From assembly GCA_036897485.1 (NCBI GenBank), contig JAYMTF010000441.1, positions 1 through 36,309 on the forward strand: a stretch of 36,309 bases of DNA. Direction: 5' to 3'. A model generated the notes under the pieces. The model saw only the letters and a program-made list of their open reading frames with translations, was not told the DNA's origin and did not search any database. This stretch comes from Pelargonium nanum (lineage: Eukaryota > Streptophyta > Magnoliopsida > Geraniales > Geraniaceae). Positions within the stretch are counted from its first letter, which is position 1. The number at the start of each line of letters is the position of its first letter. Below are positions 10,601 through 19,833 of this stretch, in pieces. The translations under genes were made by a program, and so were the position numbers.

Positions 10601-12912
10601 GCGACAAGAATGAATCTTATGATGGTGATAAGGCTAAGAAATTGAAATCCTTAAATGATGCGGAGCTTATTTCTCGCCGTGAGAAAGGTTTTCCCGGTAT
10701 AGTGGTATCTATACATCGTGCAGCAATTTCTAGACCCAATCTCTTAGACTTGTTCAAGAATAGGGAGCCTAGTACTGCTGATCTTCTCGTTTACGGGGAT
10801 GATGAATCAAGCGCTACCTTGGGTGGGGGAAATTGTAGCAGTGTTTCTCGAGATGACCATATTGATTTCTCTGAGGTTCGGAGTGTTCCCTTATCGGAAA
10901 ATTCTAGTCAGTCTTCGTGGGAAGTTATGACTAGGTTTGCTGAACATTTGATGTTGAAACCTTCTGATGAAGGACAAGTGAACCCCCTTCATCCCGAGCA
11001 CTTTCAGGCTGTTTATACTGCTATTCAGAAGGCTGGTGATCAGGGCTTGAGCGTAGAAGAAGTTTCCATTATCATTGATGTTCCGGGTATGCATTCCTTT
11101 CACAAACATGTTTATGTGTGTCTATTTTCAAATTCAGGAAATGATATTCATATAACAGTTCAGTCTACTGATTAGTTCCATATGTTTTGTATCAGGAGAA
11201 AAGATTCCCGAACTTGTTATTGATGTGCTTCAAGCTTTTGGACGAGTTTTAAAGGTTGGTTACTTGGTTTTACTGATGATTCAGCTGTCCAACATTACAT
11301 TTTCATCTAAAAATGAGGAATTGCCGGGTTAGTTAGCTACCAGCTCTAGTGTAATCGGTACTATGCTGGACTGTGAATTGAACTGTAGTGGCATATGATG
11401 CACGGATACTCTCATCTTCTCTACGTATTTGGGTTTGACATTTATCCGGCACTTGGACACTCATACACTCTTCATATACGTGTCGGACACTTGATTTTTT
11501 GAGTCCCTGAATATGTTTCAATCAGACGTCTAACACCTTACGTGACCCCCGTTTTTTTTCTTCGAAGAATGAATTGATCAAACACATGTCCAACACCCTA
11601 TAGCACGTTGATGAGCCTGATAAAAGAACATGTGAACAAAACTAGAACTCTCTTTTATTTTCTTGATATCTACCAAACAGCTTACTAATGTAATTGTGCA
11701 CTTTATACAGGTCAATGCTCATGATTATGTGCGTGTTGTCGATGCTTTATATCGCTCCAAGTATCTTTTGACCTCAAAGGCTGGTTTTAGCCAAGATCAC
11801 GAACCGCCTTCTACAATGAAGACCATTGGGAGTACTGATGATAGTCGTTTGACTCAACTACCAGAAAATCGTGATACCAGTATTGACGGTTTACAGAAGG
11901 AAAGTGTGACTGTTGATCATGTGCACAAAGTCACTATTCTCAATCGTCCTAACGAGGTTCCTGCACCTTTGAATGAGATTCAATCGAGCAGCGTGCAAGA
12001 TGGTTGTGTACTAGAGAAAGTTGGTAAACCCGATGAATCCTGTCATGGTGGCATGCCAATATTGCCGTGGATGAACGGAGATGGGAATGTCAACAGTAGT
12101 GTCTTCAATGGGCTTACACACCGTGTTCTTGGTATTGTGATGCAAAACCCGGGGATATTAGAGGTACGTTTTTTCAATATGTTTTGTTTGTATAAATTTG
12201 CTCCATGCTTTGCTATACCTTGCTGCAACTTAGCATCTTAGGACGTGCTTTTGTGATCGTCAAATAGAACTAATAGTACGTGTTTCCTAAAGTTTGTTTG
12301 AAATTATTATCTTTTTCAGGACGACATTATCCGCCGGATGGATGTATTGAACCCTCAGGTATGTCATTGAATTTCTTGTTCGTAGAGATCAGAAGTGTAT
12401 TGATACATATTTGTCTTTCGGCAACTCCATCTTGTTGCATATTTAAAAAGCTAGTAAATTTGTTTTGGAACCTGCAAAATTTTAATTTCTGTCATAGTTG
12501 GCAGTTCGGGTTTCAGGTTAAAAAACCTATCCCAACCCACAAGAGGTACGGGTTGCAAATCGAGTCACTTTTGGGTTTCACATAAAAATGCTCGGGTTGA
12601 GTGAATGCTAATGCAAGAGACAATGATCTCGATAATTAAACTAGAAACTCGACTCAATTGCAAAATTACAATTCACAATTGAATTTGAATTAGTGAATGC
12701 TAATACGCGTTTCTTGATTTCTTCAGAGTTGTAGAACGCTTTTGAACTCGATGATTCTCGATAAGCACTTGATCGTGAGGAAAATGCAGCAATCCACCTC
12801 CGGTGAGCCTCCTTCCATCTTATCAACTCTCTTTGGCCGCAACATCAGGAAACCAAAATTCATTTTCCGCGAACATTACTTCGCGAATCCTATGTCTACA
12901 TCGTTCCTCTAA
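1625..12912 (+). CDS. TFIIIC B-block-binding subunit (general transcription factor 3C polypeptide 1)
   Basis: Seventeen exons: 1625-1998, 3232-3634, 3734-3808, 3898-3960, 4828-5037, 5261-5842, 5966-6721, 6925-7209, 7480-7638, 7826-8235, 8633-9101, 9513-9836, 10312-11086, 11196-11254, 11711-12163, 12320-12358, 12727-12912. They join without a stop to 1873 codons, close to the usual plant length. TFIIIC binds the A and B boxes of tRNA genes and recruits TFIIIB and Pol III in the nucleus; this subunit contacts the B box. Exon 2 (residues 125-165) encodes the B-block winged helix, with GITQSELSKEFGIEG and RGLIVRP. Residues about 1008-1018 are a basic nuclear-localisation patch (RKRKRKAR). Residues about 1095-1150 (FLWTDEADR...RTDWASLPDLPG) look like a Myb/SANT-type helical unit. 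Residues about 1600-1670 resemble a second winged helix. The C-terminus ends in RKPKFIFREHYF. The ATG lies in CCAACCATGG, a good context. Introns of note are described separately; intron 4 (3961-4827) shows nothing recognisable. Confidence 0.93.
2117..2175 (+). repeat. SINE fragment in TFIIIC intron 1
   Basis: AAGGTTCGAGCTGCTACG followed by CTTGCTGATAAAAAGAAA resembles the B-box part plus adjacent body of the SINE relic at 15885-15980, which has GGTTCGAGTCCC and then TTTGCTGATAAAAAGAAA. No tail or target-site duplication is visible, so it is a truncated copy. Confidence 0.4.
2225..2850. mobile_element. Degenerate hAT-like non-autonomous element in TFIIIC intron 1, interrupted by a SINE
   Basis: Both flanks of the nested SINE are made of GGGTTGTGTTCGTGTCGTGT and AACCCGT type text, typical of plant hAT-like MITEs. 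The right end, near 2830-2850, is CACAAATTGTCATCCCT. The left end is not clear. It lies in the older, TE-expanded intron part of a duplicated intron/exon-2 unit. Confidence 0.4.
2473..2639 (-). mobile_element. tRNA-derived SINE with target-site duplication
   Basis: On the minus strand the element starts with GGGGGTGACGCAATGGTCAA (A-box-like), then GTGGGTTCAAATCCCA (B box), and ends in a mixed A/T-rich tail. It is flanked by exact 9-bp direct repeats, AACCTAGCT at 2464-2472 and 2640-2648. The length of 167 bp fits a plant SINE. It inserted into the hAT-like element around it. Its B box is the kind of site bound by the product of the host gene. Confidence 0.8.
2854..3080 (+). pseudogene. Decayed tandem duplicate of TFIIIC exon 2 (pseudo-exon)
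   Basis: Bases 2883-3050 align with true exon 2 at 3239-3405, with about 20 mismatches and one inserted base over about 167 positions by hand count (near 88 percent). Upstream, 2854-2876 aligns with 3192-3214, but the copy lacks about 18 bp that hold the polypyrimidine tract and AG acceptor in the true intron. The inserted base (TTCTATTTTCATG against TTCTATGTCATG) shifts the frame inside the winged-helix coding part. Downstream, 3083-3124 (GTGACCTAT...TCTCTATATA) repeats the beginning of intron 1 at 2069-2098. The unit was therefore intron 1 plus exon 2. Confidence 0.85.
11380..11620. repeat. Dispersed-repeat remnant in TFIIIC intron 14
   Basis: Contains CGGACACT/GTGTCGGACACTT and TGTCCAACACC motifs of the kind found in many plant dispersed repeats. 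No termini or coding capacity are visible; it fills most of the intron between 11254 and 11711. Confidence 0.3.
12485..12605. repeat. Degenerate hAT-like repeat in TFIIIC intron 16
   Basis: The text GTTCGGGTTTCAGG...CAACCCACAAG...CGGGTTGCAAATCGAG belongs to the same GGGTT-rich repeat class seen at 19990-20170 and 26905-27554. Just downstream a 13-bp direct repeat, AGTGAATGCTAAT, occurs at 12600-12612 and 12692-12704, flanking about 80 bp. Confidence 0.35.
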
Positions 12913-13770
12913 ACCGGCCGGTTCTTACGAGTCCCTTAGCTTGTTAGTTATAATGTAAGTATAGTATTATGTATTAGAGAAATAAGTAGTTTCATTTTAT
13001 TTTATTTTAAAAAAAATTCAAGAAAGTAGGCTTTGTTGTATCAGATGTCAATTTTGATCTTTATGTATTGAAATGGCAGCATGTTTTTATGTTTTGCCAG
13101 AATTTCTCATTATTCATTGCTTTGGTGTGTTGTATCAAAAGTTCTAGGATTCAAATAGCAACAGGATTGACAATTTTATCCGAACTCGACGAGAATTCAA
13201 AAAATCTCCTGTATCCCCAATTGGGGACCATGACGGAGATCTCATTCTATACCGTGCAATTTGGGATTGAACTCGTGGGAACTCGAAAACTTATTCGATT
13301 TTTTTGGGGTTTTAGTACACGTAAAATGAACAGGTTCAATTTTTAGGTCAGGTCGGGCAATCCACACAGAACCGATCATTTTGCATATAAAATCTGACCC
13401 ACAACCAGAACAGTCATGAAATTCAATAATAAAATGACACATCAGCACTGATCGTACAATTAATATATATATTTTTGTTTATTTTATAAATCATGTAAAC
13501 AAAATTGACGGGAAAGTTAACTGTACCTAATGTCGTGACTATCAACCATCCCGGATTAAGTGGGTTAAGACGTTTGCTTCTTTTAAAATCTCATGTTCAA
13601 GCCTCGATTGTTATGTTTTCTTGTAAATAAAAAACGTTGAGACTATTTAGGTCTCAATGCTCAAATCCAGCGGTCCAAATCACAAGTTCCATTCACTTTC
13701 AACGGCCAGGATCAATCTTCAGCCAATGCCAACTCACAGTTGACCAACTCATGGTGTCTTGTTCATCACA
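12913..13770. other. TFIIIC 3' UTR and ELF4-like upstream region, with repeat remnants
   Basis: Bases 12913-13060 are AT-rich and probably hold the TFIIIC 3' UTR and poly(A) region. Bases 13140-13440 are degenerate hAT-like text (CCGAACTCGACGAG, CAATTGGGGACC, CAGGTCGGGCAAT). Bases 13550-13615 look like a SINE head, with an A-box-like TTAAGTGGGTTAAGAC and a B-box-like TGTTCAAGCCTCG. I found no evening element (AAAATATCT) in this stretch by eye. Confidence 0.4.
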
Positions 13771-13773
13771 TCA

Positions 13774-13780
13774 TATAAAA
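13774..13780 (+). promoter_or_regulatory. Likely TATA box of the ELF4-like gene
   Basis: TATAAAA within CATCATATAAAAACC, about 30 bp before a plausible transcription start near 13805. A pyrimidine-rich then GAGA-rich leader follows (13860-13950). It is the only good TATA upstream of the leader exon. Confidence 0.5.
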
Positions 13781-13804
13781 ACCTTGAGCTCCCAACAATT
13801 ACTC

Positions 13805-15045
13805 TACTGTTTTTGGTCCATCAATGAACCAAAAAGTACTTCAGGAGGTGAAGTAAACAAGGTCCCATTTTTTTCTTTTCTTTTCTTTTCCTTTCTAGGA
13901 AGAGAAAGAGGAGAGAGAAAGCTCCAAAAAAATCTCTAGAGAGAGAAAATATAATTGCTCTCTTTGTAGTTGCAGTGTCTGTCAACCAAATCTTTCAGAT
14001 ACATATATTATCTTCTGCTCCTTCTTTTCATGGTTTCTGGGCCTCTCTGCTCTCAATTGCTCCATCACAACAAAAACCCAAGATTCCATTCCCTTCATTT
14101 TCCCTCACTTTCTCGAGAAAATTCCAGTTTTCCTCAGAAAATGCTCCATATTTTCAAGGTAAGAGTAGACATATAAAGCTCTTCTCTGGGTTTATGGGTA
14201 TGTGTTTATGTTGCTAATTTACTATTTCCTTACTGAATTTCCTGAAAAAAATCATTACTTTATTCTTTGAATTCCATTGCTTTGTCTCTTTTTTATCTGC
14301 ATGAAAAGCCTATGTTTCTGATTTTTTTTTTGGGGTTTTGTCTAATTTTCTCATTAGCAATTGGAGATAATTAAGCATTTTTTTTGCAACTATAAAAAAA
14401 AAAATTTACTTTTTTATGATGTTTTTAAATTTTGTTTTGAAAGAGGATTTTAATTATTCTCCTCACCTTTGTGGTGTTGACTGGTTTTTGAGGTCTCTCA
14501 ATGTTTATTATTATTTTTTCCTTAAAAATCAGAACTTGGGATTGGATTTTTTCAAAACACAAGAAAAAAAGGGAAAAAGGGGTAGTTTTTGTGTGGAAAG
14601 AGATGGCTGCTTTAAGTGATATGAACAAACCCATGTCTGACTTTTTTTGATATATTGTCTCTTGTGCACACCTATCTTAACCCTTTGTTTGGTTGCTGAG
14701 AAAATGGAGGAAAAGCTAAGAAAGTAGATATTTTATCTCATATTAGCTACTTTCTTGCACTTATTTGATTTAGGTTTGTAACTTGTAAGTAGTTACCTAT
14801 ATTTCCTTTTCAATTTTCTTGCCTGAATTTATTTTCTCAGCATCCAAACAGAAGTTAATGGTTCCATGCCTTTTACTTGACTAGCATTTGTAAATATTGG
14901 GTCCATATAAAATTTGAAAAGTTCGTGAAAGCTCTAGTTTTGTTTGTACTTTTTGTTCATTTTCATAACATGCATTTGCTGAATTCATGATGTTCATATA
15001 ATGCAGAATCGTATTCAGTTTTGATTGAATTCAAGTGAATCCCAA
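13805..15045 (+). other. 5' leader of the ELF4-like mRNA with leader intron and upstream ORFs
   Basis: The leader exon runs from about 13805 to 14158 and ends CAAG|GTAAGAG. The acceptor TAATGCAG ends at 15006, leaving an 848-bp leader intron (14159-15006). Two upstream ORFs are visible. The first is 13824-13856 (10 codons plus stop). The second starts at ATG 14030, crosses the splice junction in phase 0 and stops at 15022-15024, giving 48 codons and ending 21 nt before the main ATG. The exact start of transcription is inferred. Confidence 0.6.
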
Positions 15046-15390
15046 ATGGATGGTGACATACTTTCCAGCATAGGTAATGGCATTCTCGTAGACGGTAAGG
15101 TTTTACAAACATTTCAAAAGAGTTTCGGGCAAGTTCAGGATATTTTGGATCAGAACCGGCTACTAATCAACGAGATTAACCAAAATCACGAGTCAAAGAT
15201 TCCCGATAACTTGGGCCGGAATGTGGGATTGATAAGGGAGCTCAATAGCAACATCAGAAGGGTCGTTGATCTATATGCCGATCTTTCAAGCTCTTTCACA
15301 AAGTCGGTGGATGAGTCGTTGGAAGGAGATGATGGTGGTGCGTTTAAATCCAATGGAAAGGGCAGCCAGAAGAGGATACGATCTGGGTAA
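15046..15390 (+). CDS. ELF4L: ELF4-like protein (EARLY FLOWERING 4 / DUF1313 family)
   Basis: One coding exon of 114 codons. The protein has the ELF4 domain (about residues 18-85) with DILDQNRLLINEINQNHESK and LGRNVGLIRELNSNIRRV, followed by a Gly/Ser-rich tail ending in QKRIRSG. ELF4 is a small helical nuclear protein that joins ELF3 and LUX in the evening complex, which represses clock and growth genes at dusk; ELF4-like members are less well studied. The sequence is closer to the ELF4-L2/L3/L4 clade than to ELF4 itself, judging from remembered family motifs. The ATG at 15046 is chosen because the acceptor at 15006 lies just upstream and the frame has no other ATG. The gene is followed by a tandemly duplicated 3' UTR. 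Which L-number it is needs a tree. Confidence 0.93.
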   Translation: MDGDILSSIGNGILVDGKVLQTFQKSFGQVQDILDQNRLLINEINQNHESKIPDNLGRNVGLIRELNSNIRRVVDLYADLSSSFTKSVDESLEGDDGGAFKSNGKGSQKRIRSG

Positions 15391-15812
15391 ATTCGTTTAA
15401 CCGAGCTTTCATTTCGATTCTCTAGTCTTTGATAGTTGAATAAGAAGAGTCGTATTTTATAATATAGCCGAGAAATTCGCTCTGCCTCTATGTGTTAATT
15501 TCAGTTCTTGAAATGCTATTCATTGTAACTGTTTTTTGAAATCAATCATGCTTTTGTTATTGAATCTCGAGTTCTGGTTTATGAGTAAGTTCGTTTAACC
15601 GAGCTTTCATGTTGATTCTGTTTCCTTCGATAGTTGAATGAGAAGAGTCATATGTTATACTATAGCCGAGAAATTCGCTATGCATCTATGTGTTCATTTT
15701 AGTTCTTGAAATGATATTCATTGTAACTGTTTCTTGAAATCAATCATGCTTTTGTTATTGAATCTCAGAGTTTTGATTTGTCTAAATTCGTATAAACGAG
15801 CTTTCATTTTGC
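15388..15812 (+). repeat. Tandemly duplicated 3' UTR of the ELF4-like gene
   Basis: Copy 1 starts at the stop codon (TAAATTCGTTTAACCGAGC, 15388). Copy 2 starts at 15586 (TAAGTTCGTTTAACCGAGC). A third 30-bp start lies at 15783 (TAAATTCGTATAAACGAGC). The period is 197-198 bp. Both full copies hold TTGTAACTGTTT.TTGAAATCAATC, a region likely to contain poly(A) signals, so there may be two poly(A) sites. Confidence 0.85.
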
Positions 15813-15884
15813 TTTTCTTTTTCTCTTCAATCACTTGGTGATGATCTTGTGTGATCATTGTCACAAACTTGATTACAAACAATC

Positions 15885-15980
15885 AGTACGGTAAGTGGTT
15901 GATTTCACTTAGTCCCTCGAGGTCTCAGGTTCGAGTCCCGGTGTTTTTACGTTTGCTGATAAAAAGAAAACTTGATTGAT
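15885..15980 (+). mobile_element. tRNA-derived SINE relic
   Basis: ACGGTAAGTGGTTGA (A-box-like) is followed by CTCAGGTTCGAGTCCC (B box) and then GTTTGCTGATAAAAAGAAAA. The layout and spacing fit a plant SINE head. No clear 3' tail or target-site duplication is seen. Confidence 0.55.
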
Positions 15981-16194
15981 TCAATGTCTTTAATAAGCAA
16001 TTTGGGGCATAATTGTAGATCTGATCTGGCCTTTTATCATTTTAATATGATCATGAACAATGTGTAATGATTTTCTATGATCTGTTTTTGATGGCAACTT
16101 TCAAGCTATGCACTTTATTCTTTTCCCATGTTTGGCAAAAAGTGATTCCTCTATGCACCCTCTTGTTGAAGCTTGTAGTATATATTGTTTCTTT

Positions 16195-16352
16195 TGTCAC
16201 CTAAGGGAAAATGTAAGGTTTTTGTCTCTCGATATTAATATCACGAGTTCAAGTCGGAAAAACATATTTTACCAAAATAAAGATAAAATCGCGTGAGAAG
16301 TCTACGACTCCCTAGAAGCCACAATGATGAAAATCTCGTGTACTGAACTGTT
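16195..16352 (+). mobile_element. Degenerate Au-like SINE
   Basis: CACGAGTTCAAGTCGGAAAAA is a worn B box with the downstream GGAAACA-type motif. At 16319 follows CCACAATGATGAAAATCTCG and then TGTACTGAACTG with a T-rich end, which corresponds to the conserved 3' end of Au/TS-type plant SINEs as I remember it. A better preserved relative is at 20160-20305. Confidence 0.5.
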
Positions 16353-16860
16353 TTCTTATGAAGAATTTCTACTCCAGAAGTCATTGTTTGCTATGTGATA
16401 GTTATGAGTGTATGTATGACACACTTCAAAGACCACAATAATGAAAGTCTCGTGTAATGAACTATCATTTTTCACAGCATATTAAGTCATTTTTATCTAC
16501 GTGTTTAGGATGACGCATGATAAACGCTTCATTGACGAGAGATTTATACACCGAACTGCTCTTTTTTTTTTTCTTTTTTTTTTTATTTATCTTTAACTCA
16601 CTCAAAACGCCATAATGATAAAAGTCTTACACATTAAGTTGTCCTTTTGATAACAATTTTTACCTTAGAAACTATAATCATTTGGATGTTAGGAATGATG
16701 CAAGACCCGCCACAAACATCACAATGGTGAAAGCCTCGTGCACTGAACTGTCATTTCATAGCAATTTTTACAACACAATTATCGTTATCCATGTGCTAAG
16801 GAAGACGTATAATTCACCTCCTCCAGAGTTTCACGAACTGAATCGCTCTTTTTATAACAA
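16319..16860 (+). repeat. Tandem array of a degenerate SINE 3'-end unit
   Basis: A core of the form CACAATGATGAAAGTCTCGT followed by GYACTGAACTG recurs at about 16319, 16433, 16526 (worn), 16609, 16720 and 16816 (worn, partial). Spacings are about 114, 93, 83, 111 and 95 bp. Between cores, TTATAGCAATTTTTACC and GGATGACGCATGATAAAC-like segments also recur. This is about five and a half copies of a roughly 100-bp unit. Confidence 0.65.
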
Positions 16861-17253
16861 TCTTTTTTATAACTATGAAGAGCTCCAATTATTGGCTCTC
16901 TATTGCTTTAGAGAACATGCACTTCTAGAACAAGCAATGGCCTTGAGAGAATCAATAAGATATTGGGTTGAAGTCTCTTGAAGATGCTTCAAGAATATTG
17001 GAGCAAACAAGATTTAGCCATCTTTTTTACAAGTCTTGGATGAAATTCCAAGAAAGCTAGAATCTCATAAGTGAATGATTATCCTCTTGACTACACTTTT
17101 GTACCATTTAGTGGCAATTTCTTGGATGTTAATGAATTTGAAAAGGACAATTTAGAAAATAAAAACTCTATAAGGAATCTTCTTAGGGAGTTTATAAAAG
17201 TAAGCACTAAAACTTCTAGATTGACAAAGACATATGATTCCTTAAGTACTTGA
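16820..17253 (+). other. Unrecognised coding-like relic
   Basis: Two short open frames follow each other (to 16981, and 17071-17253), separated by stops. Their translations include LALYCFREHALLEQAMALRE and DYTFVPFSGNFLDVNEFEKD. They look more protein-like than the surrounding AT-rich text, but I recognise no family. They may be a broken gene or a transposon remnant. Confidence 0.2.
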
Positions 17254-17299
17254 TTTAGTTTAACAATTCAAAATTTAGAGAAAATATCTTAATAATATA

Positions 17300-17561
17300 C
17301 TCCCTCCGTCCCAAAATGAGTGTCATGTTTCCACTTTTTGTAAAAATTAAGGATTGATATATAATTTAATGTGCTTCCAATATTACCCTCATTTTTCCAC
17401 CTACACCCCATGTGCAGCCCATGTGCAGTTCATTTGAAACATTTAGTGATAAGGGTAATATGGGAAAAACAATAATATAATAACTTAAAAATAGAAACAG
17501 GACACTCATTTTGGGACAAAAAATTTAGACAAACAAGACACTCATTTTGGGACGGAGGGAG
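17300..17561. mobile_element. Stowaway-type (Tc1/mariner) MITE
   Basis: A 262-bp element flanked by TA (17298-17299 and 17562-17563). The terminal inverted repeats start CTCCCTCCGTCCCAAAATGA and match perfectly for 25 bp, then for 5 of the next 6. Near the right end, at about 17498-17515, a second inward copy of the CACTCATTTTGGGAC part is present. There is no coding capacity, as usual for these elements, which are moved by mariner-like transposases. Confidence 0.92.
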
Positions 17562-17639
17562 TATGACATTACCAAATATCTTATATTTTATAGTTTAAAA
17601 TTGAATTTAAACAAACATGATCTGAAAGCATGCATGTTT

Positions 17640-17880
17640 TTTTTATCAGATTTCGAGTTTAAAGGGTAAAATGTACGGATTTGTCTTATCTAATCGAAAT
17701 CTTTGTCGGGTATATTTTATGCAACTTGAACTCAATTCAAAAGCGTGCGAGATTCAAATCAGGTTTCATTATGGATTCACGATAAATTTCAACTTATTCA
17801 AAAATTGATTGAGTATATTTTATGCAATCCAAACTCGTAAAAATGTAGATCAAAATGGAGGCAGCATATTCAAGTTCAAA
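17640..17880. repeat. Dispersed repeat copy
   Basis: Contains AAAAATTGATTGAGTATATT followed by TTATGCAATCC...AAAAATGTAGATC, which matches AAAAATTGATCGGGCTTATT, TTATGCAACC and AAAAATGTGGATT at 27025-27075. A second internal TATTTTATGCAACTTGAACTC occurs at about 17711. It belongs to the same family as the repeat in the last TRFL intron. Confidence 0.5.
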
Positions 17881-17889
17881 TTTTCAATT

Positions 17890-19440
17890 CTTACACTAAA
17901 TTTGTGTTAAATGTTATGTAATTAACAATAGTTTCTTGCACATTTGTATTCATGAACCTTAGTGTTGTAAATTGTTTATTTCTTCTTAGGACCACTCATT
18001 AGCTTCTATTTAAGTGTTATTGAGACAATGTTTGATCTTGTCCTAAATCTTTCTATTTATGCAATTAAATATCTAATTATTAATAAATAAATATTCCCAA
18101 ATGAGTTGGCTTCTAAAACCTCAAGTCAACCACAACACAAAAATGGAATCCAAGCTGGATAGCAGATTAGGTAACATGTAACACTTTTAATCAATTATAA
18201 AAATATAAAATATTCACTATCAAATGTATTGTTATCTTATTGTTTGTGTGTTTCATTAGTTTAATTTAACTATAATTTAATTGATTGATTAAAGATGCTT
18301 TGTGTTTGTGTTCTGTAATGTCTCAAATGAAGATCTGAATCATAAAAGGTTTTAAAATAAATCAAACTATTTTTTTTGACACGAGAAAAGAGATCTTACT
18401 CTTTTTATATCTGAAAATGATAGGGTTAGGAATGTTCGTAACTGGATATGAATTGATTTTTTTAATCAAAAAACGTATGTTTTTTCATTATATGCTATTT
18501 TTTGCAAGTCCCATAATCGACCAGGGTTGATACAAAGTCGATAAATAAAAACACGTTAATTTTATGATCCGATTTGTGTTAGTTCCATGACCCATATGTC
18601 AGATATGGTCTCGTCTTGAACCGATTCACACCCTTAGATAGGCTGGCTATAATATCTCATTAATTATTTAATTATTAACACATAGTGGATCACTAATATT
18701 TAAATTATATCTTACTTTTAGGTTTAAAATATAATATATCTTATAAAATACAAATCATACTTCATTGGGTACTCCTATTTGTACTTTAGTTTTGTTGTTA
18801 GTCTTCCAAATCACAATGTGGTTATGATCTTGATGAACATTAATTTATTATATAGTTTAATAAAATTAATGTCTATAACTAATATTGCAACTTGCAAGGG
18901 TTGTTACTTAGCTCCTTCATATGAATTGCATTTGAAAACAAAAATGGTTTAATGTTGTTAGCATTTTGTACATGTTCATTAATTTAACTCCAATAGTTAG
19001 TTAGACAAGTTTATAACTCAATTTTATTTAAGATTCGGAAACACAGAAAACTCTTTAAAACACGTCATATAAATATAATTTGAGATCCGCACACAGTTGA
19101 ACTCGCAATTGTGAAGATATTTTGGTCATTTTATTACAGAACAATAGTATGTTTATAAAAACAATTAAATAACTCATTTCAATTACTTTTTGTCCAAACA
19201 ATCTCACCTTTACATGTACCTATTTTTGGCAAATCATGCCACATTTTGACTTGAATGCCACCAAACAACCCTTTAAGTCAATTTGTGTAGGAAATTTCCT
19301 GTTAATTACAAGCTTAAAGGTGTAGTTGATGTGATCTCATCACCATCATGAATGAAATATTAGACTTTTAAAAATTGTCATGTCTATCTCAGACTCTAAA
19401 CCAATTCCTAGGCATATAAAATTAAAAGAGGTGAATCCAT
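17890..19440. other. AT-rich intergenic sequence
   Basis: No exon-like frames, RNA genes or clear transposon ends are visible. Bases 18420-18640 show worn TAGGGTTAGGAATG and CACACCCTTAG ends with GATCCGA-type text, possibly an old hAT-like element. Confidence 0.35.
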
Positions 19441-19448
19441 TTCATTAT

Positions 19449-19682
19449 CGAAATAATTTAGCATGCAGCCGTCTTATATGTCAAATACATGTAAGACACG
19501 TGTCAAATTGTGATAGGTGGAAAGTGGGTCTTATCTTGTATTTTTGGGCAGCTTTGATTTTCAGGGGGTGGTGTAGTGGATCCCATCTTGTGTCATCTGT
19601 ATTGAACGGCTAGGATTCAATTTCAGTCATACATACATTTGACATGTATGGCGGCTGCATGCATGAATTATTTCCCTTTCGT
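19449..19682. mobile_element. MITE with long terminal inverted repeats
   Basis: The left arm (19449-19496) contains GCATGCAGCCGTCTTATATG then TCAAATACATGTAAGAC. The right arm (19626-19682) in reverse complement reads GCATGCAGCCGCCATACATG then TCAAATGTATGTATGAC. The arms span about 50 bp with a few mismatches. The inverted repeat may extend weakly outward. It lies about 150 bp beyond the stop codon of the SDR gene and may be within its 3' UTR. Confidence 0.7.
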
Positions 19683-19833
19683 TATAAGAAATTGAAGTGC
19701 AAGAGGAGATAATTTATATGCCCATTTTCAGGCAAATCATTTCATTGACAATGTCAGCACAAAAATTTGAAATAGTAGTAGACAAATAGGGAGGTTTAGC
19801 ATAATTGCATATAGGTGTGTAGTATGAACATAC

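Noticed and set aside
14416..14634. Short open frames in the ELF4-like leader intron
   Set aside because: AT-rich chance frames within a well-bounded intron; no recognisable protein.
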